Positions 1 to 12,900 of a stretch of DNA of 64,000 bases are shown piece after piece. A model generated the notes under the pieces. It saw only the letters and a list, made by a program, of their open reading frames with translations. It was not told where the DNA came from and made no database searches. The DNA comes from Chamaelirium japonicum (Eukaryota > Streptophyta > Magnoliopsida > Liliales > Melanthiaceae), in contig OX393550.1 of the NCBI GenBank assembly GCA_947650365.1, forward strand, positions 49,337,594 to 49,401,593, written 5' to 3'. Numbering within the stretch: the stretch's first letter is position 1; every line of letters starts with the position of its first letter. Made by a program: the position numbers and the translations under genes.

Positions 1-192
1 AAGCCCATCACCCGATGGAGCCACAAAACATCGCAATCTAGGTGGAACCACAGCCGCCACCCCCCGGCGGACCGTACATCCACCACAAACCGCCACCATC
101 GGCGGAATACAAACCACGTGGTGGTTGTTGAGTGCTAATTTGGAAAATGCTTTTATCCCACCATGTTGGTTTGCCTTTTTTTTCATTATATT
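1..192. other. Flank left of Copia-1
   Basis: No coding signal. Positions ~112-165 (CCACGTGG, then GAGTGCTAATTTGGAAAATG) resemble one arm of the MITE at 5610-5830. The last five bases, ATATT, are the left target-site duplication of the Copia element that follows. Confidence 0.5.
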
Positions 193-738
193 TGTTGGGG
201 ATGCGATCGCACCAAATGGTCTAAGTGGAATTTCGTCGAACACGTTGCGTGTACCACACCCGGATCGTAGTCGTGCTTGAGAGATAAATCAAACATCACA
301 CAACAACAAAACACAATCACGAGAGAGAGAGAGAGACAAGGATTTATGTGGTTCACCCAAACGGACTACGTCTATGGGATGAGCTTGTAGCTTGGAACGG
401 GTTTTTCCAACAATGGTGGCAAGGAACAATAGTGTACACCCAACTCCTGGAACCTTCCACCAACTAGATCTACACCCATATTCTCCTAGGATTAAAAGTT
501 AGAACCCTAGAACCAACTCCTTCCTTCTCCCTCTTCTTCTTTCTTTTCTTCTTCCTCTCTATTTCTCTCTACTTAGACAAATAGAAGGCAATAAGAAAGA
601 AAAGAAAAAAAAATGGGAAAGAAGAAATAGCTGAACACACACCCAACAACCATCAAAAGTCATTATATAACTTTCTCTTGGGCCAAAAGAAAGCCCCCAA
701 TTGGGCCAGGCCCACATGGGGATGGACCCAACTCAACA
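193..738 (-). repeat. 3' LTR of Copia-1
   Basis: TG...CA-bounded repeat of 546 bp, next to the polypurine tract. It contains a short (GA)n run at ~320-335 that the other LTR mostly lacks. Confidence 0.9.
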
Positions 739-782
739 ATCTCCCCCTCCAGACCCATGGAAAGGGAGATGTCGCCTCGATA

Positions 783-3700
783 TCAAGTTATACCAATGAG
801 CACTTGACAGAGCTCGTGCTTATCCTTTATCACGATCTTCGTCAACATGTCTGATGAATTCTTGCTCATATGAATATTCTCGAGCGCCATGTCATCATCT
901 TCAATTACTTCACAGATCCAATGATAGCGAACATCAATATGCTTTGTACGCATGTGGTACGTCACATTCTTGCTCAACTCAATGGCACTTTGGCTATCAT
1001 AGTGTAGAAAGAAACTCTTTTGCTTCATGCCTAACTCTTGGAGAAAACACTTCAACCATAGAAGCTCTTTTCCAGCTTCGGTGATGACAATATATTCCGC
1101 CTCGGTCGTTGACAAAGCAACACACTTTTGCAACTTAAATTGCCAAGACACGGCTCCCCCTACAAAAGTGAAGACATAACCTGAAGTTGATATCCTCTTG
1201 TCAATATCTCCTGCCATATCCGAATCGGTGTACCCATCCAAAATTGGCTTTGTACCTGCAAGACATAAACGAAACTTCGAAGTACCCACGAAGTACCTCA
1301 AAATCTACTTGATGGTTTACCAATACACATTTTTCGGATTTGCAAGAAATTTGTTCACCATACCAACGACACGAGCTATGTTGGATCGAGTACATACCAG
1401 AACATACATCTAACTTCCCATGACCGACAAGTAGGGAATAGCCGACATCTTCTTCTTGCCCTCTTGATGGTCAGTGACATCTTCAAACTTAGATTTAATG
1501 ACTAGCAATAGGAGTGCTAACCGCTTTGACATTCTTCATATCGAACCTCTCAAGCACCCAGTCAACATAGGCTTCTTGTGACAACCACAACTTGTGCGCC
1601 TTCCGATCTCGCACAATCCTCATACCCAAAATATGTTGTGTTCGTCTAAAGTTTTTCATATCAAAGGACTCAAACAAGTCCGACTTCAACTTGTTAATCA
1701 TGCTCACATCCCGGCCCACAATCAATATATCATCGACATAGAGAAGTAGAATGATAAAGTCGATCACCGTGAAGTACCTAACCTAGACACAATGATCGGC
1801 AAATGTTCTCTTGTACCCTTGATTTATCATGAAGGAGTCAAACTTCTTGTACCATTGCCTCGAAGCTTGCTTGAGGCCATAGAGACTCTTCTTCAACTTG
1901 CACACCAAGTGCTTTTTGTCCTTTACCACGAAACCTTCCGGTTGCGCCATGTAAATCTGCTTATCAATCTCGCCATGAAGAAATACGATCTTCACATTTA
2001 GTTGCTCGACCTCAAGGTCCAAGTTTGCCACCAAACCCAACATAACCCGGATGGATGTCATCTTCACAACGGGAGCAAAATTCTCGTTGAAGTCAATGCC
2101 TTCCTTTTGCTCAAAGCCTTTCACCACAAGACGAGCCTTGTACGTACTTGACAATCTTGTCGGTGCTATCTTGCTTTAGCTTGTAGACCCGCTTGTTCTT
2201 CAACTTTTTTTTCTCCTTTATATTTCAACCAACTCATAGGTTTAATTTATGTGCAAAGATGACATTTCCTCTTCCATTGCCTTTATTCAATTACTCTTCT
2301 CCTTATGGCATAGAACCTCTTGTAGGCTCCTTGGCTCCCCCTCACTAGTCAGTAAAATATACTCAACACTTGAGTACCTCTTGGACGGTTGATGCACCCT
2401 TCTGGACCTACGAACTTGAGGCTCTTCTAGCAGGGGTGGAAGCTCTTCCTCTTCATGCTCTTCATTTCTGGTTGGCCCATCAACAACCAGTTCTTCTTCA
2501 TAACCGTCTTCCACCCTTTCACATGAGGCAGTGGAGGAGGGACGGCAGTGGTGTCGAGTTCATCTAATTCAGCTCTCTTTGGTTTTATGGCTTTCTACAA
2601 ATCGGCAATAGTTTGATCCTCATAGAAGACCACATCTCGGCTTTGCTCAACATTCTTCGCCTTCGGATCATACAAATGGTAGCCAAAATTCTCATCACCA
2701 TAGCCTATAAAGATGCACAGGCTTGCCCTCTCATCAAGCTTCGATTGGTTCTCCTTCGGTTCATGAATGAGCGCCTGCATCCAAACACCTTCAAGTGGAA
2801 ATAGAATACATATTTCTTTATCCACACCTCTTCGGGAATTTTACCATCCAACAGACCCGAAGGGGATCGGTTGATAACGTAGCAAGTGGTACAAGCGGCT
2901 TCTCTCCAAAATACCTTTGATAGCTTTGCCATTGAGAGCATGCGCCTTACCTTCTCCATAATGGTTCGGTTCATCCTCTCCGCCACTCCGTTTTGTTGTG
3001 GAGTGTGAGGGATAACATTCTTATGCCGGATCCCATATTGAGCACATTAGCCTTTAAAAACTTTCGATATGTACTCACCTCCATTATTACTTTGGAGGCA
3101 ATTTAATAGCTTATTGGTCTCATGTTCAACCTTGGCATGGAACTCTTTGAAGCAACCAAACACTTCATTTTTATGGCGGAGGAAGTAGATCCACATCTTC
3201 CTTAAAACATCATCAATAAAAGTGGCAAAAGTACCGCCTTTCGCCTAGGCCCGCACATATCGATGTGTATAAACTCAAGTTCTCTTTCTTTCTCTCCGAT
3301 TGCCCTTGGAATAAGATTCGGTGATGCTTTCCAAATAAGAAATTGTCACATGAGCCGAAAGACATAAAGCCGGCTTTGGATGAGATGAGCTTCTTCTTTC
3401 TTAGAATCTCTAATCTTTCTTGCTCATGTGTGAAAGCCATCGGTGCCACAGTTATGTGTAGCTCCATGTTCCGTCACACAAACACCTTCCATGCACACAC
3501 TTGTTGCTGTCTTGTACAAAGTGCAATAAACTTTGCCTTTTGCTATTACTATAGAGCTCTTCGTTAGCTTCCAAGCACCATTACTAAAGTAGTTGACATA
3601 CCCTTGTCAGTCCAAAGCTAGGTCGGACATCAAGTTGAGATAAAGGTTGGGTATGTGCCTTACATCCTTCAAAGTCAAGGCACATCCCGTATTTGTTTTG

Positions 3701-4540
3701 ATGCATATATCTCCTACACCGTGGATCTTGGAAACACTACTATTCCCCATCTTCATATTGCCTAAATCTCCCGTCTTGTACGTAGTGAAAAGATCCATCC
3801 TCGGTGTGACGTGGTAGGATACCGCCGTGTCCACCATCCATTCGATCTCATTATCACAAGCATGTAGACACTCTCCCTCATCAATCAAGATATCAACTAT
3901 ATCTCCTTCCGTGATGGTAGTGGTAGTATCTTCTGTCTTTTCTTGAACCTACCTTCTTTCATCTCTTTCTTCAGTTTGAAGTAATTTCTTTTCATGTGGC
4001 CCTCCATGCCACAATGGTAACAAATGAACTTCCCCTTGGACTTGAATCTTCCTTGAGATTGTCCACGCCCATGAGGTCTTCGGCTTTTGTTTCTTCCCCT
4101 TGTCTCATGGACAAGTTCTTGTGACTAATCCTCGTAGGTAGTCTTCCTCCTTGTCTTTTCATTTAGGAGGTAACTTGTCACCATACTCATTGTGTGCTTT
4201 TCATCCGGAGCAAAGTTGCTTACGGATATCACCAACGTCTCCTAACTATTCGGTAGAGAGCTTAGCAGAAGCATTGCTTATAGATCTTCATCCAACATCA
4301 TCTTCATTACTGATAATTGGTTAACAATGCTTTGAACCTCATTTAGGTGTTCCAAAATTGAGCTTCCTTCCCGATACTTCGAGTTGACGAGCTTCCAAAT
4401 CAATAGCACCTTGTTCCCCACAGTTTCTCTCATACCGTTCTTGAACTTTTTCCACATGGTGTAAGCCGATTTCTCTCTCGCAACATGGTGACACATACGA
4501 ATGTCCAACCACTTGCGGATGGTTCAGCTGGTCTTCCAAT
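783..4540 (-). pseudogene. Broken gag-pol of Copia-1
   Basis: Pieces read on the minus strand in several frames. Gag lies at 4278-4540; protease-like sequence at 3607-3888 (VDTAVSYHVTPR, where the usual DTGAS is altered). The integrase end lies at 2705-2986 (MAERMNRTIMEKVRRML). Reverse transcriptase is at 1783-2154 (YKARLVVKGFEQKEGIDF, SLYGLKQASRQWYKKF) and 1495-1767 (LLLYVDDILIVG). RNase H is at 783-1301 (YTDSDMAGDIDKRISTSGY, STTEAEYI). Stops and frameshifts separate the pieces, so no complete polyprotein can be made. Confidence 0.88.
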
Positions 4541-4757
4541 TCATTACCCTCAATTGCTCCTCGGTTAGATCATCCGGCTTCTTTCCATCTCCTTCAATAG
4601 GTAGGTAGAGATCCATGCAATAGAGAATGTCCTCCATCTTATCCTTTTACATCGCCCAATTGCTTGCATTAAGGCAAAACATCCTACCATCATCATTGTT
4701 GGTGTCCTCCATCTCGATCTAAGCAACCCTTGCTTGAACCCAAGCTCTGATACTACT

Positions 4758-5285
4758 TGTTGGGAATGCGATCGCACCAAACGGTCTAAGTGGAATTTCG
4801 TCGAACACGTTGCGTGCACCGCACCCGGATCATAGTTGTTCTTGAGAGATGAATCAAATAACACCACACAACAACAAAGCATAATCACAAGAGGGAGACA
4901 ATGATTTATGTGATTCACCTAAACGGGCTACGTCCACGAGATGAACTTGTAGCTCAGGACGGATTTCTCCAACAATGGCGGCAAGAAACAATGGTGTACA
5001 CCCGACTCCTTGAACCTTCCTCTAATTAGATTTACACCCACCTTCTCCTAGGATTCAAAGCTAAAACGCTAGAACCAACACCTTTCTTCTCCGGCCTCTT
5101 CTTCTTCCTCTCTATTTCCCTTTACTTGGATAAATAGAAAGCAATAAAAAAAATAAAAAATAAAAAAGATGGAATAACTGAACGCACACCCAACAACCAT
5201 AAAAAATCATTATATGACTTTTCTTTTGGGTCAAAAGAAAGCCCCCAATTGGGCCAGGCCCATAAGGGGATAAACCAACCCAACA
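4758..5285 (-). repeat. 5' LTR of Copia-1
   Basis: 528 bp repeat matching 193-738, next to the tRNA-Met primer-binding site. Confidence 0.9.
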
Positions 5286-5609
5286 ATATTTAGTATGACC
5301 AACATAACATTTGGAATGGCAACTACTTAATGAGTTCTATGTATTTTTTTAAGATCGGGATTAGGGTTTAATGTATACGAAAGTTGACATCCCAAACACC
5401 AGCCATTCATATATATGAATCCCAACATTTGAGATGCTGACTCTCATGTGCGAACATGCATGAGAAAGAAATCATTCCCGCATGTGCATACTATATGAAA
5501 GTTAGCTTTCATATACGTAAAATCCCAATCTTCAATTTAATCCCATCCCGTTAAGAAGCTAACATTTAGAATGTTGGCTTTGCTAATTAATATAAGAAAA
5601 ATAGCAAGT

Positions 5610-5830
5610 TGAAAAGTAACGGCCACCTTGCGGTGCTACCTCACCACGTGGCTGTCAGAGTGCTACTTTTGAAAATTTTTTATGTCCCATGTCTTTTAAA
5701 TATTTTTTTCTAAATAATATTATTTAAAAAAAGATCTTTTAAATAATATGGGATAGAAAGTGTTTTCAGAAGTAGCACCCTGACAGTCACGTGGCAAGGT
5801 GACACCGCAAAACACCTGCCACATAGGTTC
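5610..5830. mobile_element. MITE with imperfect inverted arms
   Basis: Left arm (CACCACGTGGCTGTCAGAGT, then GCTACTTTTGAAAA) is mirrored by the right arm (TTTTCAGAAGTAGCACCCTG, then ACAGTCACGTGGCAAGG). The AT-rich centre is also palindromic around AAATAATAT. Related single arms lie at ~112-165 and ~7590-7660. The superfamily is not certain. Confidence 0.6.
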
Positions 5831-8159
5831 GCTATTTTTTTTTCTTATGGCTAGTAAAGTCGTCATTTAGAATGCCCACTTCTTAACTAGCGGGATTAAG
5901 GTCATGACTAAGGTTTTACTTATATGAAAACCAATATCCCAAATATCGGCTTTCATTGAATACACACATGATTGCTAAATTGATTTTTCTCTTATATACA
6001 TATATGAAAGATGACTTCTCAAATGTTGGCTTTGAAATATGCAAAAGCCGGCATTTGACATGTTGGCTTTCATATTCATCAAACATCAATGAGTTTTATC
6101 CCAAACTGACCACAAGGTTTGTCGTATTGCTCAAATTAAATATAGAGCCCAAAAATGTTATTTTTATGGCCACCAACACATATGAAATCATTCACCACAC
6201 ATTCATACTTTATTTATTTGTGACAAAAATATCTATAACATCAAATCATCTTCTTTTTTTTTTAAATCTGTAGATTTCAAAACGTAACTTTTACGTTTAG
6301 CTACGTTTTCAAACTCGGATGCACTCTGAAGAAACAACGGGGAAAGTAAACTCCCAACCATCTTCTAACGACCTTCGATAATGGTTCCGTGGCAAGAAAA
6401 AATATAAGTTGTGGGGTTTTCGACGAAACAACATAAAAAAAAGAACTTCCGACAACCTCCTAAAGACCTCTTCATTGCAAGAGAGAGCACAAGTAGTGGG
6501 GTTTCCAGCAACCTCCGATAAAAAAATGAAGAACTAAACTCTCAACGATTTCCGGCGACCTTTGGCAAAATGAATGGAGAAAGCAAGGTTGCAACAATAA
6601 AACACAACGAAAACGCAATCAAAAAGAAATAAAAATGCAACAAAAAATACAATAAAAATACAACAAAAATACAAAAATACAATCTAAACGCAATGAAAAT
6701 GCAATTAAATACAACCAAAACACAACAAAAGCAGAACAAAAAGTACAACAAAAATGCAAAAACGCAATAAAAAACACCAAACAACAACCAAAATGAATGA
6801 AAACGCAACGAAAACGCCAAAACACAATGGAAATGCAGCTTTAACGTTTTTGTTTCGTTCTTGTTGTACCTTGCGGTTTGGTTGGTACCTTATGTTATCA
6901 TTGCATTTTCTATGTACTTTACATTTTAGTCGTATTTTTTGTTGTGTGTTGGTTGCATTTAGTTGGCTTTTATCATCGGGAACTTGCTTTCTCCATTCCT
7001 TTTGGCGGATGCCGTCGGAAAGTCGTCGGGAGTTTATTTCTTTATTCCTTTGCCGAAGGTCGTCGAAAACCCCACTACTTGCGCTCTTTTTTACAACGGA
7101 ACCCTTATCAGAGGTCTTTGAGAGATAACCGAGGGTTTTCTTTTTCTATTATTTCATCGATCAAATGTCATCGGAAAGCCGCAGAAAATTTTATTTCTCT
7201 ATTTCTTCGCTGGAGGTCGTCGAAAACTTCACTACTTGTGCTCTTTCTTGCAACAAAATTCTTGTCGAAGGTCTTTGGGAGGTTGATCGGAGTTTCCTTT
7301 CCTCGTTATTTTGCATAAGGGCACTCAAATTTGAAACACAACTCAAATGATTTGCTATATTAAGGGCATTTTTGTCGAAAAAATTTATTGGTAGTCATAA
7401 AAGTAATTGTTTTGAGCTCTGTATATAGTTTGGGCAACACGACAAAGTTGGTTGTCAGTTAGGAAAAAAACCTCAACATCAATCCAAATCTTATAAAATA
7501 CGTGCATGAAACCTCATTAACTACTCCACATTCTAAATGTAAGCTTTACTGGATATAAGACACAAAAAAAGTGAGCCTATATCATGGGTTTTTTGCGACA
7601 CTGCCTCGCCACTTGACTTTTAGAGCCCTACTTGTGAAATTACTTTTTACCCCCTAACATTTTATTAATTTAAAATAATAATTTTTTCAGTTTAAAACAT
7701 TTTCTAATATATGTGAAAATCGTAAGGAACCAAACCTTATGTTCTTCGAATGTTGCTCGAGGTTGAAGAACCATTATCAGAATAAGAGAATCTAGCAAAT
7801 AATAAAAAATAATAATAACCATCATCATCCATGTCTTATCTCATCAAATTGGTTCTGACATCGAGCATAATTTCTCTTAAGAGGGATATATAAATAATTC
7901 AATAATTTTTTAGAATATAATATAATAAAATATTATTTTAATAAATGTGATATTTGTCATTTGCGATCTTTTACGCTAGTTCAACTGGCATATAAGATAT
8001 ACACCAGTTGAAGTGGTGTAAATAGTCAAAGGGATTTTTCAGTGCCAAAATTATCCTATACGGCAGTATATTCTTTACACCAATTGCTATTAGATCACTT
8101 CGTTTCATTTTTTTCATTTTCAATGTACATGGAGACCAATAATCGGTATTTCCCCAAGG

Positions 8160-8437
8160 GTCTATTCAGTTGACCCGATCCGACCCAATCCGACCCGACC
8201 CGACCTGACCCGATAGACCCGCTAGTACTATACATTACAGTATCGGATTGCGGGTAGACCCGACACGACCCGTTGAATTTTAAACGGGTCTTACCGGGTC
8301 TACCGTGTCCAGACCCTAAACCTGGACCCGACCCGTTTATTAAACAGGTCTATTTTGTCGACCCGTTTACGACCCGAACCCGTTTAGCGCAGACCCAGAC
8401 CCGCTAACTTCGTGTCGGGTCCGAAATTGCCAGCCCT
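8160..8437 (-). repeat. GACCCG/CGGGTC-rich dispersed repeat, truncated
   Basis: The reverse complement matches 43905-44210 over most of its length, from GGGCTGGCAATTTCGG through the (CGGGTC)-rich body. Only one end (GCCAGCCCTA) is preserved. Likely a non-autonomous DNA element of the TAGGGGTG-ended class. Confidence 0.55.
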
Positions 8438-8566
8438 ACCTATCATCAACATGTTATCTTTTACTTCGATGTCGAAAATTTGATCGAAAATAGCTCATCA
8501 AGAGAGATCGAAGAGTGTTAAGAAACCTACATTTCTTTTCAAGAGACAGAGTTTAGGAACGACTAC

Positions 8567-8652
8567 CTGAACTAGGTGGGGTAGCAATGCCTCCTTGCCT
8601 TGAACCGGGTTCATGAAAGAAGGGTCCAGCTTTCCATTTTGCCAGTTATACC
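8567..8652 (-). CDS. CCD7: CCD7 exon 5
   Basis: 86 bp after a short 123 bp intron (acceptor TTTGTAG). It reads YNWQNGKLDPSFMN, then LLPHLVQ, and ends at a full codon before the donor GTAGTC (8566). No following CCD7 exon was found in 1-8566 on the minus strand. The next exon should carry the C-terminal blade region and the fourth histidine. Confidence 0.88.
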
Positions 8653-9922
8653 CTACAAAGAGTACGAGCAACAAATTGGACAATTGACGGTTATGCCCCT
8701 ATGACAAATTTAGCATCTCAGAAGAGGAGGGAGAGCCTTTGAGGCCAAAAGAGCAGAAGCCACTCAGTCACTCACCAAACATCTTCTGGAAATTAAACCA
8801 TTGGTAGGAGCAAACAGAGGCCTGCAGCTGGATCCCCAGACCGCCGGCACTGTCCGCCGCCTCGAATGCATTGCCGACGTGCAGGAGCCAAAACTGCGAT
8901 GGTGCTTCGACGGGCACTCGCCAATCCCTTCGATGTTCTGCGCCCTCGGCGAACCGGGGCAGCAAGTAGACAGGTGATGTTGGCTGGCTTGGATTTACGG
9001 ATAGTGCCGATATCATCGGTGAAAGGCCCGATACCGCTAGAAGTGATCCTGCTTTTATTATCATCGGGTGTTGATTTTGACTTTTGATAATGACTAATGT
9101 TGTCAAATGCAATATGTGATCGGAACAAAGTTTTTTTTTTTTCATCGCATGTGTGATCTCATATTCATCGTGAGACTTTTAAAAAGTTAAACTATATTAT
9201 TATTAAAAAAATATATGATTCAACAACATTTTTTTTTGTTAATTATTTTCGCTGAACCGTCATCTTGATATTCCTCCTCTTTGCTTGCTCTGTTGGAGAA
9301 GAAAGCTCTTCCTCCTCCTTGGTAGTATCGTCCATCTCCCCTCATCCCACCCGTGTTCATCTTTCTAGCTCGGATTTAATTAGTAATTGGTATATGTGCT
9401 TCACCTGTGACGGTAGGTTCGTAGCGGTACTTATACATTATGCATGTACATAATTATTTTTTGTCTGATTTTGCGAGTTGTCTTGGGTGGTTTATTTTGC
9501 GTCGGTACTAGGGGGACATGCCAAGTGTTGCTTCAGTCTTGTGGTGCCTCCTTTGACTTCAAAGTTGTACGACTCGTAAAACATAAATGTATGTTTTCTT
9601 GGACGGACTCTTATAATATTCTTTGTTTTTTTTTTTTTTGTTACTGACGGGTCATTACATCATGACCTGAAGATTTGACATAGCTAACAGCCGGACATCA
9701 TCAGGAACACCACTCGGTCAGAAAGTCTCAGCACCTTGATAGGGAGCATGCTTCGTCAATGCATCAGCACATGAATTGCCTTTTATAGGAATCCATTTGA
9801 TTGTTGGACAGTCAGCCCTACACCATAAGGACCTACAGTATTGGATAGTTTGCCCTATACCGTAAGGACCTACAGTGTTTGATTATTGTAACTAGAATGT
9901 TGCACGTGCGCGTGCGTGCGAG

Positions 9923-9971
<49 letters not shown>

Positions 9972-12900
9972 AAGGTTAATATCTCTTATCCTCTTATTTT
10001 AGGTGGTTGGGGTTGAAAAAGAGTAAGAGGGGAATAGAGAGAGAAGATCTAGAGAAAAAATATGAGAGGGATGCATCTTGGCTAGCTATTTTGTCATTTT
10101 TTTGATTTTTTAGAGATATAAATAGCCAAATTGGTCTTACAGTCCTTCAAACAGATCACATTTAATGATAAGTAAATAAAAATCACATGAAGAGTAACAT
10201 TTCTTTGAAATCGCATTTCATCGTACGGGCTACAACGATTTTATTGTAGCTGCTTTAGTGTTTTCACTGTAGCAACTACAGTGATTGCTACAGTAATTTC
10301 ACTATAGCAAAGAGTAACAATATGTAAATGTTGCTTTTTGCTACAATACTCTGCAGATTGTTACTCTTCGCTACAGTGAAGTCACGATAGCAGTCACTTA
10401 TATGCTACAATGAAATCACTGTAGCAATGCAAAGAGTAACAATCTGCAAAGCACATAGCTAAAGAGTAACATTTGCAGATTGTTACTCTTCACAACACTG
10501 AAGAGTAACATTTGTTAGTATTTGGGATAATTTTTTTGCTTAAAGGGGAGAAAAGTCAACAAAGGGACTGGTAGCACTCTTTTCGGGAGGGACTTGGTGT
10601 AAAACCATATTGTTGTCTGTCCCTTTCACCAAACCGATCTCTTGCCAGAGACCTACCACTAAGCCCCCCAATATAAATTGGGTCATAAGTCCTACTCTTT
10701 TAAACAAAAAAACCGCCGCACGAGCGCACACGAACCGCCGCGACAACATATGCAACCACATATATGCATTGATAAAGTGGGGGGCATAGAGATACCAGGC
10801 ACATCAAGCTTGATGCGGTTGCCAAAGAGGATGTAATGAGTGTCTGTGTAGGCCCAGTCATGGATCATCAGCTGGTCCGAAATGACGAACTCTTTCTTTT
10901 GCTTCATCTTAAAATTGCCATCAAATTCTGTTAGGATCAAAAAAAATTACAGTCAAATTCTGCATTCAAATACAAAATGGAAGAAATATTATGTCTGAAT
11001 ATTTCTATTAGCGGAGGGTACAACAGATTGGTATATCGGTGGACAGATTGCGACCTAAGTTTCGGAAACTATTTAGTGAGTTGCGAGGGGGCCACAGGGA
11101 TGCGGGGGCAACCTCCTCGAGATGGCGTGGTGCAGATTCATTTATTCTTATGGAAATTACTGCATGGGGCACTTCTTACGCCATCGTTACTACGAGAGCG
11201 CCTACGATGGGAATGGAGAGGCTGCCCTTGGTGTGTAGAAGAATTGGAGGATATTGGACATGTGTTCTGGAGTTGTCCGAGGGCGATAGAGTTTTGGAGG
11301 CGATTGACTAGGGTTACGGGAATTCGATGCACTGACATTGCGCTCTTACATCCTCTAGGGTAGAAAGCGTCGAGGTCGGGGATACCGACTCCGAGCGAGC
11401 CGGTAGAGTAGCTTAGCCGCCATGTTGTTCGTGTGGGAAATGCCGGCACATCCTTGCGATTGATGGAGTGGCCAGAGTCCCGAGATTTATTCTGGGCGGA
11501 TGGCTCCGTCCTCCCAGGTGGGGGAGTGGCTAGTGGGGCTTGGGTTTTGGCTTCTAGTGATGGACGGGTGAAAGCAGCTGCGGCTTTTCGGATTCATGTG
11601 GATAACCCCCTACATTCGGAACTTTGGGCCATCAAGGGAGCTTTTGAGGAACAAGTGAGAAGGCAATGTCAACGGATCGGCTCATCCTCATGACGAGGTC
11701 GTTGATCCACCTTTGGGCGACTTGTGCTTCGGCGGGTGCCATAAGTTTTCTGTTGAGCCTTTGTAATAGTATTTCTTGAGCCGTTTCCTCCCCCTCTTCT
11801 TTTCTAATAGACAGGTAGGGGTCCAGGCCGAACCCCCCCCCCCCCCCCCCCCCTCATTCTCTGAGAGGAATTTCTCAAAAAAAAAAAAAAAGACCGGTTC
11901 TTGACTGACAAGCCCAATTTTCCCCCCGGTCCATGTTAGTCGAAAATCCTTTGAGCTAGGGTTAGGGTTTCTCACCTCTTGGCCTCTCCGGCCGCCGTCG
12001 GCGGCACCGGGGAGGTCAGGAGATTCGGCTTAGCGGCTTCCTGTGGGATCGGCAGATTTCGGCCGGATTGCAGCCGGATTGGTGGTTCCTGGACCCCGAT
12101 CGAAGTATGTCGAGGCTTTTCCAGTCCCCTTCGCTGAATCGGTGATGGTTTCTGGTGGTTCGAGGCGGCAGAGGCGGTTCGTGGTAGATCGGAGGACTCG
12201 CTACTGCTTTCTCTTTGCCGGAGCTGGTGGTGGTGGTGGATCGGTTCGTGGATCTAGTTTTTGAGTTTTTTTTCTTGTCCCTGTGAGAGCAACTATTGGC
12301 TCTCCTTTTTGTGTTTTTTCCTCATCGGGGTCCGGCCTGGTTGGCAGTTGTGGTGTCTGGCTCCGGCGGTCTGTGCTGTTCCCACCGAGATGGTGGTTTG
12401 GTTTAACCGCCATGTGGCGGTTCTTCAGCTATTCGCCGGTATGCGGGGGTCCTTGCTTGCGTCGGACTGTGGCGCCTCCCGGAGGTCAGGTGGCGTCCCC
12501 TTTGTAATACCAATAAAAAGAGAGAAGGCAATGTAGGGATGTGGTACTGTTCAGTGATTCTATGGCTGCTCGGGACGCCTTGGTGGTCGGAAGGTATCAC
12601 TGCCGATATTTGCCTTGTTATTTTTGACTGTATGCGATGTTGGCAAATGCTGCCAAGGTGTGTGGTGCGTTGGGTGCCCCGTACTGCTAATAGTGTGGAC
12701 TACTGGCTCGTGTCAGAGGCCAGACTCTTTGGGTTGGAGGGTTTCTGGACTACAGGATTTCCTACTGTAATCCCAGCTTTAGTGCGAGAAAGACCTACAG
12801 GATTTCCTACTGTAATCCCAGCTTTAGTGCGAGAAAGACCTACAGGCTGCTATGTAATGGCCACTTTCCAGTCTACCCAAAAAAAAAATATTGCTATTAG

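Larger units (their letters stand above)
193..5285 (-). mobile_element. Ty1/Copia LTR retrotransposon (Copia-1), complete ends, decayed coding
   Basis: Two LTRs (193-738 and 4758-5285) both begin TGTTGG and end AACA, and the same 5-bp duplication ATATT lies at 188-192 and 5286-5290. On the minus strand a primer-binding site for initiator tRNA-Met (TAGTATCAGAGC, one mismatch) lies just inside the 5' LTR at ~4746-4757. A purine-rich tract (GGAGGGGGAGAT) abuts the 3' LTR at 739-750. Coding order gag-PR-INT-RT-RH is that of Copia. The LTRs differ visibly, roughly one base in ten over the first 200 by eye, so the insertion is not recent. Confidence 0.93.
5291..8566. other. Repeat-rich non-coding stretch (putative CCD7 intron 5)
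   Basis: No gene found. It holds inverted-repeat DNA (5340-6080), an A-rich stretch at 6590-6830 whose open frames are low-complexity Phe/Leu runs, a half copy of a MITE arm at ~7590-7660 and a GACCCG-rich repeat at 8160-8437. If the last CCD7 exon lies left of the window, all of this is intron 5. Confidence 0.5.

Noticed and set aside
6542..7350. Phe/Leu/Cys-rich open frames suggesting a membrane protein
   Set aside because: They come from A-rich/T-rich low-complexity DNA in overlapping frames on both strands without family features.
11950..11970. Telomere-like TAGGGTTAGGGTTT
   Set aside because: Only two units; more like a telobox in a leader than an interstitial telomere.
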